NCBI GenBank assembly: GCA_014654415.1
Contig: JACWDC010000004.1
Coordinates: 37,375 to 101,374 of the forward strand
DNA: 64,000 nt
Direction of reading: 5' to 3'
DNA from: Pelagibacterales bacterium SAG-MED05
Lineage (GTDB): Bacteria; Pseudomonadota; Alphaproteobacteria; Pelagibacterales; Pelagibacteraceae
The first letter of the stretch is position 1. Each line of letters starts with the position of its first letter. This document shows positions 7,497-20,919 of this stretch, one piece after another. The position numbers were made by a program, and so were the translations under genes. The notes under the pieces are model-generated. The model was not told where the DNA came from and did no database searches. It was given only the letters and a program-made list of their open reading frames with translations.

Positions 7497-8903
7497 ATGC
7501 ATTTTTTCCAAAAAATATTATTAATTTTAGTTTTTTTTAAATTTGGTTACTTATCAAATGCTGGAGCTGTTCCAGAGTCATTTGCAGATTTAGCTGAAGA
7601 ATTAATGCCCTCAGTAGTTAATATTTCTACAACTCAAACTGTAAAAACATCATCAAATCCATTTCCTTTTCAGTTCCCTCCAGGCTCACCATTTGAAGAA
7701 ATGTTTAAAGACTATCAGAGACCAACGGAGAGAAAAGCATCCTCTTTAGGCTCTGGTTTTATAATTAAAGAAAACGGAATGGTTATTACAAACAATCATG
7801 TAATTGCAGGTGCAGATGATATTTTAGTTAAAGTAAATTCTAAAGAGTATAAAGCAAAAGTTATAGGAGCAGACCCCTACATGGATATAGCAGTTTTAAA
7901 AATGGAAACAAAAGATAAATTTAAAACTGTAGCATTTGGGAATTCTGACAAAGCTAGAGTAGGTGATTGGGTGGTAGCTATTGGAAATCCATTTGGATTA
8001 GGAGGAACTGTTACATCAGGAATAATATCTGCAAGAAATAGAGATATTGGAATGACGCGTTATGATGATTTTATTCAAACCGATGCTTCTATTAACCAGG
8101 GTAATTCAGGAGGTCCATTATTTAATTTAAAAGGAGAAGTGGTTGGAATTAATACAGCTATTATCGCACCTGGACAGTCAGGGTCAATCGGCATTGGTTT
8201 TGCCATTCCATCTAACGCAGCCTCAAAAGTAATAGATCAATTAGTAAACTATGGTGAAACAAGAAGAGGATGGTTGGGAGTAAGAATTCAAGAAGTAACA
8301 AAAGAAATTGCAGAAGCTGTTGATCTTAAAAAACCAGAGGGTGCTCTAGTAGCAAGTGTTGGTGAAAAAAGCCCAGCAGATAAAGCTGGAATTAAAGCTG
8401 GAGATATTATTGTAGAGTTTGATGGAAAAAGAATAGACAAGATGAGAACATTACCAAGGGTTGTAGCAAATACAAAAGTAGGAAAGAATGTAAAAGTTCA
8501 AATTTGGAGAAATAAAAAACTTATTACAAAAGACTTAAAACTAGGAAGGCTTGAGTCTTCAGAAGAATTTAAAGAAAAAAAATCTCAACAAAAAAGGACT
8601 GAAGAATTAGAAATTGAGAAATTAAAAATAACAGTTAGAGATTTAAATAAAGAAGATATATCTTCAAGAAATTTAAAAATTACCAAAGGGGTAGTAATAA
8701 CAGAAATTTCAAATGCGAGTCCTTTAAATGGAAAATTGAATATTAATGATATCATAATAGAAGTTAAGAGAACTCCAATTACAAAATCTTCAGATTTAAA
8801 AAATGTAATAGAAAAAATTATAAAACAAGGTGATAAGAATTTACTCTTATCTATAATAGATAATAATAATCGAAGAAGATATATTGGCATAAAATTAAAA
8901 TAA
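7497..8903 (+). CDS. degP: DegP/HtrA-type periplasmic serine protease
   Basis: The protein is 468 residues. An N-terminal hydrophobic signal ends near residue 23. The trypsin-like domain carries the catalytic triad H101 (TNNHV), D130 (YMDIAVL) and S204 (GNSGGPL). A first PDZ domain lies at about 260-350 and a second, less typical one at about 380-465. HtrA proteases degrade or refold damaged envelope proteins. Position directly after hflK, hflC and DUF2065 fits a shared envelope-stress function. Length and domains are complete. Confidence 0.95.
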   Translation: MHFFQKILLILVFFKFGYLSNAGAVPESFADLAEELMPSVVNISTTQTVKTSSNPFPFQFPPGSPFEEMFKDYQRPTERKASSLGSGFIIKENGMVITNNHVIAGADDILVKVNSKEYKAKVIGADPYMDIAVLKMETKDKFKTVAFGNSDKARVGDWVVAIGNPFGLGGTVTSGIISARNRDIGMTRYDDFIQTDASINQGNSGGPLFNLKGEVVGINTAIIAPGQSGSIGIGFAIPSNAASKVIDQLVNYGETRRGWLGVRIQEVTKEIAEAVDLKKPEGALVASVGEKSPADKAGIKAGDIIVEFDGKRIDKMRTLPRVVANTKVGKNVKVQIWRNKKLITKDLKLGRLESSEEFKEKKSQQKRTEELEIEKLKITVRDLNKEDISSRNLKITKGVVITEISNASPLNGKLNINDIIIEVKRTPITKSSDLKNVIEKIIKQGDKNLLLSIIDNNNRRRYIGIKLK

Positions 8904-8904
8904 T

Positions 8905-9822
8905 TTGTCTAAAAAAATAATTCTCTTAGCTGGTCCAACTGCATCAGGTAAATCAAAATTAGCAATACAATTAGCTATAAAATTAAATGGTGAAATTATT
9001 AATGCAGATAGCATGCAAGTATATAAAGAGTTTTCAATTTTATCATCTAGACCTAATAATAAAGAAACCAAAAAAACTGCACATTACTTATACGGAGTTA
9101 TTTCTGTAAGAAAACATTTTTCAGCTGGAGACTGGTTAAAGCTAGTTAAAAATAAAATTAATCAATGTCACAAAAACAAAAAAACCCCAATAATAGTTGG
9201 TGGTACAGGCTTATATTTTAACACTATCACTAAAGGCATAAGTAAAATACCCAATATAGATATAAAAACCAGAAATAAGGTTAGAAGTCTTTTCAAAAAT
9301 TTAGGTTATAAAAATTTTTATGAGAAGCTTTTGGATATTGATCCAAAGGTTAAAAATAGAATTTTACCTACTGATTCTCAAAGAATTCAAAGAGCTTACG
9401 AGGTTATTTTAAAAACAAAAAAATCATTATTTGATTGGACTATGAATACTAAATCAGATTTCATTAATTATGAAATTAAAAAAATTTTTATTGATATTCC
9501 TAGAGAAGAACTATTAAAAAAGATTTCTGAAAGAACAGAATTAATGTTTAAAAACAAATGCATGGAAGAAGTAAAAAAATTTAATTCACTTAAACTGAAC
9601 AAATCTTTTTCTGCCAATAAATTAATTGGTGTTCAAGAAATAAATGATCATTTAAAAGGATCAATCTCACTTGAGGAATGTAAGGAGCTTATAAATATTA
9701 AAACAAGACAATATGCTAAAAGACAGAATACTTGGTCTCGAGGCCATATGAAGAACTGGAACAAGCTTTATTCTAAAGACTTTTCTATACTTTTAAAAAA
9801 AACTTTAAAAGTTGTCAGCTAA
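8905..9822 (+). CDS. miaA: tRNA dimethylallyltransferase
   Basis: A 305-residue MiaA protein with the P-loop GPTASGKS at its N-terminus, NADSMQVYKE, and GGTGLYF. It attaches a dimethylallyl group to adenosine 37 of tRNAs that read codons beginning with U. The start is a TTG at 8905, one base after the degP stop; no upstream ATG is available in frame. It is probably cotranscribed with degP. Length is normal for the family. Confidence 0.94.
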   Translation: MSKKIILLAGPTASGKSKLAIQLAIKLNGEIINADSMQVYKEFSILSSRPNNKETKKTAHYLYGVISVRKHFSAGDWLKLVKNKINQCHKNKKTPIIVGGTGLYFNTITKGISKIPNIDIKTRNKVRSLFKNLGYKNFYEKLLDIDPKVKNRILPTDSQRIQRAYEVILKTKKSLFDWTMNTKSDFINYEIKKIFIDIPREELLKKISERTELMFKNKCMEEVKKFNSLKLNKSFSANKLIGVQEINDHLKGSISLEECKELINIKTRQYAKRQNTWSRGHMKNWNKLYSKDFSILLKKTLKVVS

Positions 9823-9825
9823 AAC

Positions 9826-9853
9826 TTGACGGAAATCATTTCTAGGCTAGATT
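9826..9853 (+). promoter_or_regulatory. Promoter of ilvB, leaderless
   Basis: TTGACG (9826-9831), a 16-base spacer and TAGATT (9848-9853) form a good sigma-70-like promoter. The predicted start of transcription is about 9860, exactly the A of the ilvB ATG. No ribosome-binding sequence lies upstream, and there is no room for a leader-peptide attenuator of the type that controls ilv operons in enterics. Confidence 0.55.
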
Positions 9854-9859
9854 GTATGA

Positions 9860-11626
9860 ATGCCTAAATTATTAAGTGGAGCAGAAATTGTTTTTAAAGC
9901 GTTAGAGGATCAAAAAGTAGAATATATTTTTGGTTATCCTGGAGGTGCAGTTCTTCCGATTTATGATGAGTTAAAAAATCATAAATCTATTAAACATATT
10001 TTAGCAAGACATGAACAAGGAGCTGGTCACGCAGCAGAAGGGTATGCTAGATCAAGCGGCAAACCAGGAGTGTTACTTGTAACTTCAGGTCCAGGCGCTA
10101 CCAATGCTGTAACTGCTTTGACAGATGCATACATGGACTCAGTTCCATTAGTTTGTATTTCAGGACAGGTTCCAACTCACTTAATTGGAACAGATGCATT
10201 TCAAGAATGTGACACAACAGGTATTACTCGACCATGCACAAAACATAATTGGTTAGTAAAAGATGTTAACGATCTTTCTAGAGTTCTACATTTAGCTTTT
10301 GAAGTAGCTACCAAAGGAAGACCTGGCCCAGTCTTAGTTGATATCCCAAAAGATATACAATTTAAAAAAGGTAAATATAAATTTGCGAAAAATATCTTGA
10401 AGAAAAAACTTAATGGGAAAGTTACACATAAGCTGTCTAATAAAGAATTAGATGAGTTTATAAACTTGATGAAGAAATCGTCTAAACCAATATTTTATAC
10501 GGGCGGAGGAGTTATAAACTCTGGCCCTGAAGCAAGTAAATATTTAAGAGAGCTAGTCTCTTTAACAGGCTTTCCTATAACTTCTACTTTACAAGGTCTA
10601 GGTGCATATCCTGGAGATGATCCACAATTTTTAGGAATGCTGGGAATGCACGGTACTTTTGAAGCCAACAATGCAATGCATGATTGTGATTTAATGATTA
10701 ATATTGGAGCAAGGTTTGATGATAGAATTACAGGAAAGGTTGATGAGTTTTCACCTAAATCAAAAAAGATACACGTTGATATAGATCCTTCTTCTATAGG
10801 AAAAAATATTAAAGTTGATTTAGCTTTAGTAAGCGATGTTTCTAATCTTTTGAAAAATTTAATAAAAAGATTTAAAGAAAAAAATAAAAATTTTTTAAAC
10901 TCAAATAAACAAAAAACATCTAAGTGGTGGGAACAAATTGATAAATGGAGAGAAAAAAAATCTCTTAATTTTATTAATAGTAATAAAATAATTAAACCCC
11001 AGCATGCAGTCCAAAGACTTTATGAATTAACTAAAGAGAGAGATACTTTTATTACTACTGAAGTTGGTCAGCATCAAATGTGGGCAGCTCAACACTATAA
11101 ATTTAATAAACCTAATCGATGGATGACTTCTGGTGGATTGGGTACTATGGGTTACGGTCTTCCCGCTGCTATCGGTGTTCAAATAGCAAATCCAGGCAAA
11201 TTAGTAGTTGATATTGCTGGAGAAGCATCAGTATTGATGACCATGCAAGAAATGTCTACTGCAGTTCAGTATAAGCTTCCTATAAAAATATTTATCTTGA
11301 ACAATGAATATATGGGTATGGTAAGACAGTGGCAGGAACTTTTGCATGAAAAAAATTATTCAGAAAGTTACACAGCAGCCCTCCCTGATTTTGTAAAGCT
11401 GGCAGAATCTTATGGATGTGTAGGGATTAGAGCAAAAATGCCTGACGAATTAGACCAAAAAATTAAAGAAATGATAGATGTTGAAAAACCAGTAATATTT
11501 GATTGCGTAGTAGATAAATCTGAAAACTGTTTTCCAATGATACCTTCAGGTAAACCACATAATCAAATGATTTTAGGTCCTGAAGAAGAAAAAGAAATTT
11601 CAGATGAAGGAAAGATCTTAGTCTAA
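9860..11626 (+). CDS. ilvB: Acetolactate synthase, large (catalytic) subunit
   Basis: A 588-residue thiamine diphosphate enzyme with the three expected domains: an N-terminal pyrimidine-binding domain (catalytic glutamate in ARHEQGAGH), a central FAD-binding domain (about 200-340), and a C-terminal domain. It forms acetolactate or acetohydroxybutyrate from pyruvate, the first common step to valine, leucine and isoleucine. The stop overlaps the start of ilvH (TAATG). An ATG four bases upstream of the chosen start hits a stop after two codons. Confidence 0.96.
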   Translation: MPKLLSGAEIVFKALEDQKVEYIFGYPGGAVLPIYDELKNHKSIKHILARHEQGAGHAAEGYARSSGKPGVLLVTSGPGATNAVTALTDAYMDSVPLVCISGQVPTHLIGTDAFQECDTTGITRPCTKHNWLVKDVNDLSRVLHLAFEVATKGRPGPVLVDIPKDIQFKKGKYKFAKNILKKKLNGKVTHKLSNKELDEFINLMKKSSKPIFYTGGGVINSGPEASKYLRELVSLTGFPITSTLQGLGAYPGDDPQFLGMLGMHGTFEANNAMHDCDLMINIGARFDDRITGKVDEFSPKSKKIHVDIDPSSIGKNIKVDLALVSDVSNLLKNLIKRFKEKNKNFLNSNKQKTSKWWEQIDKWREKKSLNFINSNKIIKPQHAVQRLYELTKERDTFITTEVGQHQMWAAQHYKFNKPNRWMTSGGLGTMGYGLPAAIGVQIANPGKLVVDIAGEASVLMTMQEMSTAVQYKLPIKIFILNNEYMGMVRQWQELLHEKNYSESYTAALPDFVKLAESYGCVGIRAKMPDELDQKIKEMIDVEKPVIFDCVVDKSENCFPMIPSGKPHNQMILGPEEEKEISDEGKILV

Positions 11627-12174
11627 TGTCAAAATCAAAGTCTGCATACAGTATTCCAGGAAAAATTGGAAAATTAGAACGCCACATAATAGTTATTTGG
11701 GTGGACAACGAAGCAGGAGTACTTGCAAGAGTAGTAGGTTTATTTTCTGGGAGGGGCTACAATATTGAGTCTTTAGCAGTAGCCGAGGTAGATAAAAAGA
11801 AACACATATCAAGAATTACAATTGTAACCGAGGGAACACCACAAGTGATAGAGCAGATTAATTTACAATTAAAAAAACTTGTGCCTGTTCATAAGGTAGC
11901 AGATTTCAAGCGAGGAGAAAAAGATATTTTATTTAGAGAACTTGCCTTATTTAAAATGCTTGCAAATTCAGCAAAACAAGAAAAAATAAAAAAAATTTGC
12001 AAAAAATTCAATCCAGTTGTTTTAGATAAAACAAAAAAATCTTTTGTAATCCAAGTAACAGCCTTAAGAGCTGATATTGATAAATTAGCCCTTGATTTAA
12101 AAAGATTAGGACTTATAAGCACTTCTAGAACAGGCTCAGTAGCAATGACGAAAGGTGCTAAAATATTTAATTAA
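11626..12174 (+). CDS. ilvH: Acetolactate synthase, regulatory subunit
   Basis: A 182-residue small subunit with an N-terminal ACT domain (about residues 17-90, containing NEAGVLARV and SRITIV) and a C-terminal dimerisation domain. It stabilises the catalytic subunit and confers feedback inhibition by valine. It is translationally coupled to ilvB and followed 12 bases later by ilvC. The length fits the IlvH/IlvN family. Confidence 0.95.
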   Translation: MSKSKSAYSIPGKIGKLERHIIVIWVDNEAGVLARVVGLFSGRGYNIESLAVAEVDKKKHISRITIVTEGTPQVIEQINLQLKKLVPVHKVADFKRGEKDILFRELALFKMLANSAKQEKIKKICKKFNPVVLDKTKKSFVIQVTALRADIDKLALDLKRLGLISTSRTGSVAMTKGAKIFN

Positions 12175-13206
<1,032 letters not shown>

Positions 13207-13248
13207 CCCAATCTGATCAAAAAAATAAACTGATTTTAGTATAAGTAT

Positions 13249-13276
13249 TTGCATATTCTCGTTTTACTTGTAATAT
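13249..13276 (+). promoter_or_regulatory. Promoter of leuA
   Basis: TTGCAT (13249-13254), a 16-base spacer and TAATAT (13271-13276) predict transcription from about 13283, seven bases before the leuA ATG. No Shine-Dalgarno sequence is seen. An inverted repeat, ATATAC and GTATAT with a 7-base spacer (13273-13291), overlaps the -10 box and start codon and could be an operator. Confidence 0.45.
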
Positions 13277-13289
13277 ACGAACTCGGTAT

Positions 13290-15897
<2,608 letters not shown>

Positions 15898-15914
15898 TTT
15901 ATCTAAAGAGATAA

Positions 15915-16766
15915 ATGTCTTCAAGTAGAGATGATTTTGGTATAGCGTTTCGTTCGGCCCTCTTACAAAGAGGGGCTGCACAAAAATTTTCATTAGTTTT
16001 TTTAATATTCATAGCGAGTATTATCTTCTTTTTAGATGTTTATGGTTTTGGTTTTATGAAACCTATAAGATCTATTATTAACGATGGAATTTATAGAGTT
16101 TCATTAGTAGCTTCATCTCCATCTAGATTTATTCCCCAAACCACAGGAAGTGTCACAAATTTATTTAATATAAAAAGTGAAAATGAAAAATTAAAAAAAG
16201 CGCTAGAGGTTTATAGGCAAAAAGAGCTTAGCGTTGAATATTTAACTAATCAAAATAAGAATTTAAGAAAAATTTTAGAGTCAGACGAAACTTTATTTCA
16301 ATTTCAATCAAATACTATTATTTCAAAAGTTTTAATTGACAAAAGTAGCCCGTATTTAAAATCTATAATTATCAACAGAGGATCTAGCTCAGGTATTTTA
16401 AAAGGTATGCCAGTTTTAGACAAAGAATATTTAGTTGGTAGAGTTGTAGAAACAAACTATTTATCTTCAAGAGTTTTGCTTTTAAATGATTTAAACAGCA
16501 GAATACCTGTAACTTTTGGCGAGGATGGAGTCCAAGCAATTTTAAAAGGTAGTGGAGGATCTAGACCAGTATTAGAATATTTACCAGAAGGCTATGTCGT
16601 TGAAGAAGGAATAGAAGTATTTACTTCTGGAAAAGATAGAATATTCCTTCCGGGATCTCCAATTGGAACAACAATTGAAAATGGAAAAGTAAAACTCTTT
16701 TCTGAATCAAGTCAACTATCATTTGTTAAAGTTGATCTTTCAAAACAACGTAAAGAGGCTTTTTAA
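15915..16766 (+). CDS. mreC: Rod-shape protein MreC
   Basis: At 283 residues, it has one N-terminal membrane span (about 25-45), a coiled coil (about 85-125) and a periplasmic beta domain (about 130-275) with KSSPYLKSI and FGEDGVQAIL segments typical of MreC. It links the cytoplasmic MreB filament to periplasmic wall enzymes. It starts 17 bases after mreB, and mreD begins directly after its stop. Confidence 0.93.
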   Translation: MSSSRDDFGIAFRSALLQRGAAQKFSLVFLIFIASIIFFLDVYGFGFMKPIRSIINDGIYRVSLVASSPSRFIPQTTGSVTNLFNIKSENEKLKKALEVYRQKELSVEYLTNQNKNLRKILESDETLFQFQSNTIISKVLIDKSSPYLKSIIINRGSSSGILKGMPVLDKEYLVGRVVETNYLSSRVLLLNDLNSRIPVTFGEDGVQAILKGSGGSRPVLEYLPEGYVVEEGIEVFTSGKDRIFLPGSPIGTTIENGKVKLFSESSQLSFVKVDLSKQRKEAF

Positions 16767-17279
16767 ATGTTTAGTTTTAAAATAATGAGGAAATTAATAA
16801 ATCTTGGTCCACTTATTCTTTTATATTATTTATCTATAAGTGAGATAGACAGTCATTTTGAAAATTATTTTGAAATTTTATCTTTTAATATTCAATTAAT
16901 CATAATTTATTTTTGGGTTTCAAAAAGACCAGAAGCCCTTGGAGGTGGCCACATCTTTTTTGCTGGCTTGATAAACGATGTTATTATGGGATTTCCCTTA
17001 GGTCTAAGCTCTTTATCTTATTTAACAGTATCGCTTGTGGCTAACTATGTGAAAAATATGACAGTTAACACAAGAATCACAACTGATTGGTTTACTTTTT
17101 TTATAGCAATTTTTTTTTCAAATTTAATATTTTTTATTCTATTATCTAATTTCTCAGAGATAGAAATAAACCTTACAGAGATATCGTATAATACTTTTTT
17201 TACTTTAATTTTCTTTCCGTTTTTTTGGTTTTTGTTTACTTTCTATAACTCAATTATAACAACTGATAAACATGCTTAG
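16767..17279 (+). CDS. mreD: Rod-shape protein MreD
   Basis: A 170-residue polytopic membrane protein with about five hydrophobic segments and the MreD-like stretch GHIFFAGLINDVIMG. It is the inner-membrane partner of MreC. It starts on the base after the mreC stop codon and overlaps mrdA by 8 bases. Sequence conservation in this family is low, so the call relies partly on position. Confidence 0.88.
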   Translation: MFSFKIMRKLINLGPLILLYYLSISEIDSHFENYFEILSFNIQLIIIYFWVSKRPEALGGGHIFFAGLINDVIMGFPLGLSSLSYLTVSLVANYVKNMTVNTRITTDWFTFFIAIFFSNLIFFILLSNFSEIEINLTEISYNTFFTLIFFPFFWFLFTFYNSIITTDKHA

Positions 17280-19206
17280 TACTGGCTCTGGTAACACAAT
17301 TATAAAGTCTAAATTAATAAGCAGAAGAATGTTTTTATTATCTGTTGGTAAAGCTGCAGTTCTAATTGGAATTCTAGGTCGTTTGATATCACTTCAAATT
17401 AATGAAAGCAGTAAATACAAGACTTTATCTGATAAAAATAGATTTAGAGAATGGAAATTAGCTCCTGAAAGAGGAATAATAAAAGATTATTTTAATGAGG
17501 AAATAGCCTCTAATAAGCAAGTTTATCAAATACATTTAATACCTGAAAATGCTCGAAGTATTGAAGAAATATTTTTTAGATTAAAAACAATATTAAATAT
17601 AAGTGATAAAAAAATATTTTCTTTAAGAAAAAAAATTGCAAAACAAAAACCTTGGGAACCCATTATTGTTTCTGACAACTTGAACTGGTCTGAGTTTTCA
17701 AGAATAAATTTATTTTTGCATGAATTACAAGGAGTAGAGCCTATTGTATCAGTTGCAAGAATGTATAAAGATAACTCTTCTGCTCATGCTTTAGGCTATG
17801 TTTCGCAAGTAAGTGCTAAAGATTTAAAAAATAAAAAATATCTAAAAACAATGTCTGTTCCTGGTATGGCGGTAGGGAAGACAGGATTGGAGCGTAGATT
17901 AGATGAAGAAATAATAGGTGAAGTTGGTTTTCAAAGATATGAAGTTAATGCCTTTGGAAAAAGAATTAAACAAATTAAAGTTGATCCGGGTAAAGCAGGA
18001 AAAAGTTTTAAAACTACATTAGATTTAGAAGTTCAAAGACATGTAACTGAAATACTTGGAGATAAAGCCGCATCGGTATGCGTTATGGATATTTATAATG
18101 GCGACATTGTATCTTTAGTTTCTTCACCTTCTTATGATCCAAATGCATTTGTTCATGGAGTAGATCGAGACTATTGGAATAGTTTAATTCAAAACGACAG
18201 AAAACCTTTAACTAATAAAGCTGTATCAGGTTTATATCCACCAGGATCAACTATTAAAACACTTGTAGCATTAAGCGCTTTGGAAAATAAAATAATTAGA
18301 CCTTTAGATACTGTTAGGTGCAAAGGTAAAATTGAATTATTTGGTGAAAAATTTCATTGCTGGAAAAAGAAAGGCCATGGCGTAATGAACATGAGAACAG
18401 GAATTAAGAGATCATGTGATGTGTATTTTTATGAAGTTGCAAGAAGATTAGGTGTGGATCGACTATCTGTGACAGCAAAAAAATTTGGTCTTGGAAAAAA
18501 AGTATTACAAAATTTTTCTGAAGAACGCTCAGGAGTAGTACCCAACACTTCTTGGAAGAAAAAATATATTGGTCAAAACTGGTATTTAGGAGAAACATTG
18601 CACTCGGGAATTGGACAGGGTTATTTTCAAAGCACACCAATTCAATTATGTTTAATGACAGCTCAAATTGCTAATGGAGGTTTTGAGATTAAACCTAGAA
18701 TATTATTTGATAAAACAAAAAATAATTTAAAAGAGTATTTAAAATTTAAAAATGAAAATCCTGGCCGACCACTACCCGCAGACTTAGTAGTATCTAATTT
18801 TGATTTAAAACCATTATTTAAGAATCAAGAAAATATAAAGATTATTAAAGATGCGATGTATGCATCTTCAAATGAACCAGGAGGAACTTCTTATAGATCA
18901 AGATTAGAAGACAAAAGATTTACTTTTGCAGGCAAGACTGGCTCATCGCAGATTAGAAAATTTACAGAAGAACAACGGGAAGCAGAAGTTAAACAAGAGC
19001 AATTGAAATATAAGAATCGAGACCACGCTTTATTTATTGCTTATGCCCCAGTAAACGATCCTAAGTATGCAATCAGTGTTGTAGTAGAACATGGAGGAAC
19101 TGGGAGTTCAGCAGCAGCTCCAATAGCAAAAAAAGTAATTAAAAAAGTTTTAGAACGTCATAGCTTGAGACAATCTATAAATAATTTATCAGGAGATTCT
19201 ATTTAA
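17272..19206 (+). CDS. mrdA: Penicillin-binding protein 2 (elongation transpeptidase)
   Basis: A 644-residue class B penicillin-binding protein. One membrane span lies at about 20-42, a pedestal domain at about 60-240, and a transpeptidase domain follows with the catalytic S326-T-I-K329, SCD in place of SxN (usual for PBP2) and KTGSS. It crosslinks peptidoglycan during cylindrical growth together with RodA. The start overlaps the mreD end by 8 bases. All active-site motifs are present. Confidence 0.95.
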   Translation: MLSTGSGNTIIKSKLISRRMFLLSVGKAAVLIGILGRLISLQINESSKYKTLSDKNRFREWKLAPERGIIKDYFNEEIASNKQVYQIHLIPENARSIEEIFFRLKTILNISDKKIFSLRKKIAKQKPWEPIIVSDNLNWSEFSRINLFLHELQGVEPIVSVARMYKDNSSAHALGYVSQVSAKDLKNKKYLKTMSVPGMAVGKTGLERRLDEEIIGEVGFQRYEVNAFGKRIKQIKVDPGKAGKSFKTTLDLEVQRHVTEILGDKAASVCVMDIYNGDIVSLVSSPSYDPNAFVHGVDRDYWNSLIQNDRKPLTNKAVSGLYPPGSTIKTLVALSALENKIIRPLDTVRCKGKIELFGEKFHCWKKKGHGVMNMRTGIKRSCDVYFYEVARRLGVDRLSVTAKKFGLGKKVLQNFSEERSGVVPNTSWKKKYIGQNWYLGETLHSGIGQGYFQSTPIQLCLMTAQIANGGFEIKPRILFDKTKNNLKEYLKFKNENPGRPLPADLVVSNFDLKPLFKNQENIKIIKDAMYASSNEPGGTSYRSRLEDKRFTFAGKTGSSQIRKFTEEQREAEVKQEQLKYKNRDHALFIAYAPVNDPKYAISVVVEHGGTGSSAAAPIAKKVIKKVLERHSLRQSINNLSGDSI

Positions 19207-20330
19207 TGTTTCAACCACGATCCATACAATCATCTTTGAGTTTTAAAGACAAACTTTTTTCTATTGATTATGTTTTAGTTGTCTCTATTTTAATTTTAGG
19301 GATTGTGAGCATGTTCGCAATGTACTCCACAGATGGTGGAGAATTTAAATATCATACAGAAAGTCATATCCTCAGGTTTTTTGTTTTTTTTTTCATGTTT
19401 TTTATTTTATCTTTTATTCAAATAAGATTTTGGCATACTACTAGCTATTTAATTTATATTGCTTTTCTCATTCTTCTTATAGGAGTTAAATATTTTGGAC
19501 TAACATCGTCGGGATCCCAGCGCTGGTTAAATTTTTATTTTATGAATCTTCAACCTTCAGAATTAATGAAGATAGGTGTAATTTTATTTTTAGCTAAATA
19601 TTATCATCGTATTCCAATAGAAAGCGTTAATAGGTTAAAATTTCTGTTTACTCCAATTTTTGTCTTAATTTTTCCAGTTCTTTTAGTAGTAATGCAACCC
19701 GATCTTGGAACTGCTATTTTAATTGCTTCAGGCGGTTTAGTAGTAGCTTGGCTCGCAGGAGTAAGAGTGAAATTTTTTGTTTATTCTATGTTAATTTTTA
19801 CTGCACTATTACCGATTGCTATTTCTTTACTAAAACCATATCAAAAAGCAAGGATATTAACTTTTTTAAATCCTGAAAAAGATCCTCTAGGAGCTGGTTA
19901 TCAAATTATACAGTCTAAAATTGCTATAGGCTCAGGAGGCCTTTTTGGCAAAGGTTTTTTGAACGGATCACAGAGTTATCTTGATTATTTACCCGAAAAA
20001 CATACTGATTTTATATTCACTTTATTTTCCGAAGAGTTTGGTTTTTTTGGATCTATATTTATCTTGTTACTATATGGATTAATCATTTCAAGAATAGTTA
20101 AAATAGGAAACATGACAAGGAGTAATTTTGGAAAACTTTATTGTTATAGTTTTGCGACTGCATTTTTTATTTATGTAGTAGTAAATATGGGCATGGTATT
20201 AGGTTTATTGCCAATTGTTGGCTCTCCTTTACCTATTATGTCTTACGGCGGCTCTTCTATGATGGCAATTATGCTTGGTTTAGGTATCGCGATGTCTTGT
20301 AAAGTATATAAAGACATGCCAGTTAATTAA
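19206..20330 (+). CDS. rodA: RodA peptidoglycan glycosyltransferase (SEDS family)
   Basis: A 374-residue polytopic membrane protein of the FtsW/RodA/SpoVE family, with about ten spans, the LQPSELMKIG and PDLGTA motifs, and the C-terminal PLPIMSYGGSSM signature. It polymerises lipid II into glycan strands with PBP2. The start overlaps the mrdA stop (TAATG). It closes the elongasome operon. Confidence 0.95.
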   Translation: MFQPRSIQSSLSFKDKLFSIDYVLVVSILILGIVSMFAMYSTDGGEFKYHTESHILRFFVFFFMFFILSFIQIRFWHTTSYLIYIAFLILLIGVKYFGLTSSGSQRWLNFYFMNLQPSELMKIGVILFLAKYYHRIPIESVNRLKFLFTPIFVLIFPVLLVVMQPDLGTAILIASGGLVVAWLAGVRVKFFVYSMLIFTALLPIAISLLKPYQKARILTFLNPEKDPLGAGYQIIQSKIAIGSGGLFGKGFLNGSQSYLDYLPEKHTDFIFTLFSEEFGFFGSIFILLLYGLIISRIVKIGNMTRSNFGKLYCYSFATAFFIYVVVNMGMVLGLLPIVGSPLPIMSYGGSSMMAIMLGLGIAMSCKVYKDMPVN

Positions 20331-20400
20331 AAAAAACCTATAATGAGCAGAAATTTTTTTTAAAAAAGACTTGTTAATATTACTGATAGGTGATTAAATT

Positions 20401-20874
20401 ATGAATAATTATATGTTCGGAGACAAGAAAAATAAAATCAAAGATACTGAAAGATCGCTTATAAGTGAAACAGTAAGCATTGAAGGAACAATTAATAGTT
20501 CTGGAGCAATTGATGTTGCGGGTTTAGTTAAAGGACCGGTAATCTCAAAAGAAATTGTTATTAGAGAAACAGGCTCAATTACAGGGTCAATCGAAGGAGA
20601 TTCAGTTGAGATCCACGGTCATATGGATGGCAAAATATCAGCTGACGATGTAATGGTTGGCAGCACGGGCACTGTTAAAGGTGATATAGAATTTGGAAAT
20701 AATTTAAGAACGGAAAATGGCGCTGATATAGATGGATACATTAAAAAAACTCATGGATCAAAATCTAAACTTAAGCCTGATTTCTTATTCAGCAAATCAA
20801 AAGAAGAAAAAAAAGCTAAGGAAAATGGAAGTCCTGAGACAGTTTTAAACAAAGATTCAGAATTTTTAGCCTAA
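20401..20874 (+). CDS. Bactofilin
   Basis: A 157-residue protein whose residues about 20-115 form the repetitive beta-helix of bactofilins, with recurring glycine and isoleucine or valine spacing (for example GLVKGPV, GSITGSIEG, GHMDGKI, GTVKGDI). The N- and C-terminal tails are charged and probably disordered, and the C-terminal tail is lysine-rich. Bactofilins form nucleotide-free filaments that position wall enzymes or shape determinants. Position directly after the mre-mrd operon (70-base gap) fits such a role. Confidence 0.9.
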   Translation: MNNYMFGDKKNKIKDTERSLISETVSIEGTINSSGAIDVAGLVKGPVISKEIVIRETGSITGSIEGDSVEIHGHMDGKISADDVMVGSTGTVKGDIEFGNNLRTENGADIDGYIKKTHGSKSKLKPDFLFSKSKEEKKAKENGSPETVLNKDSEFLA

Positions 20875-20919
20875 TCTACCGCACTATAAAATCCTCAAAG
20901 TTTGCATTATAATTTTTCT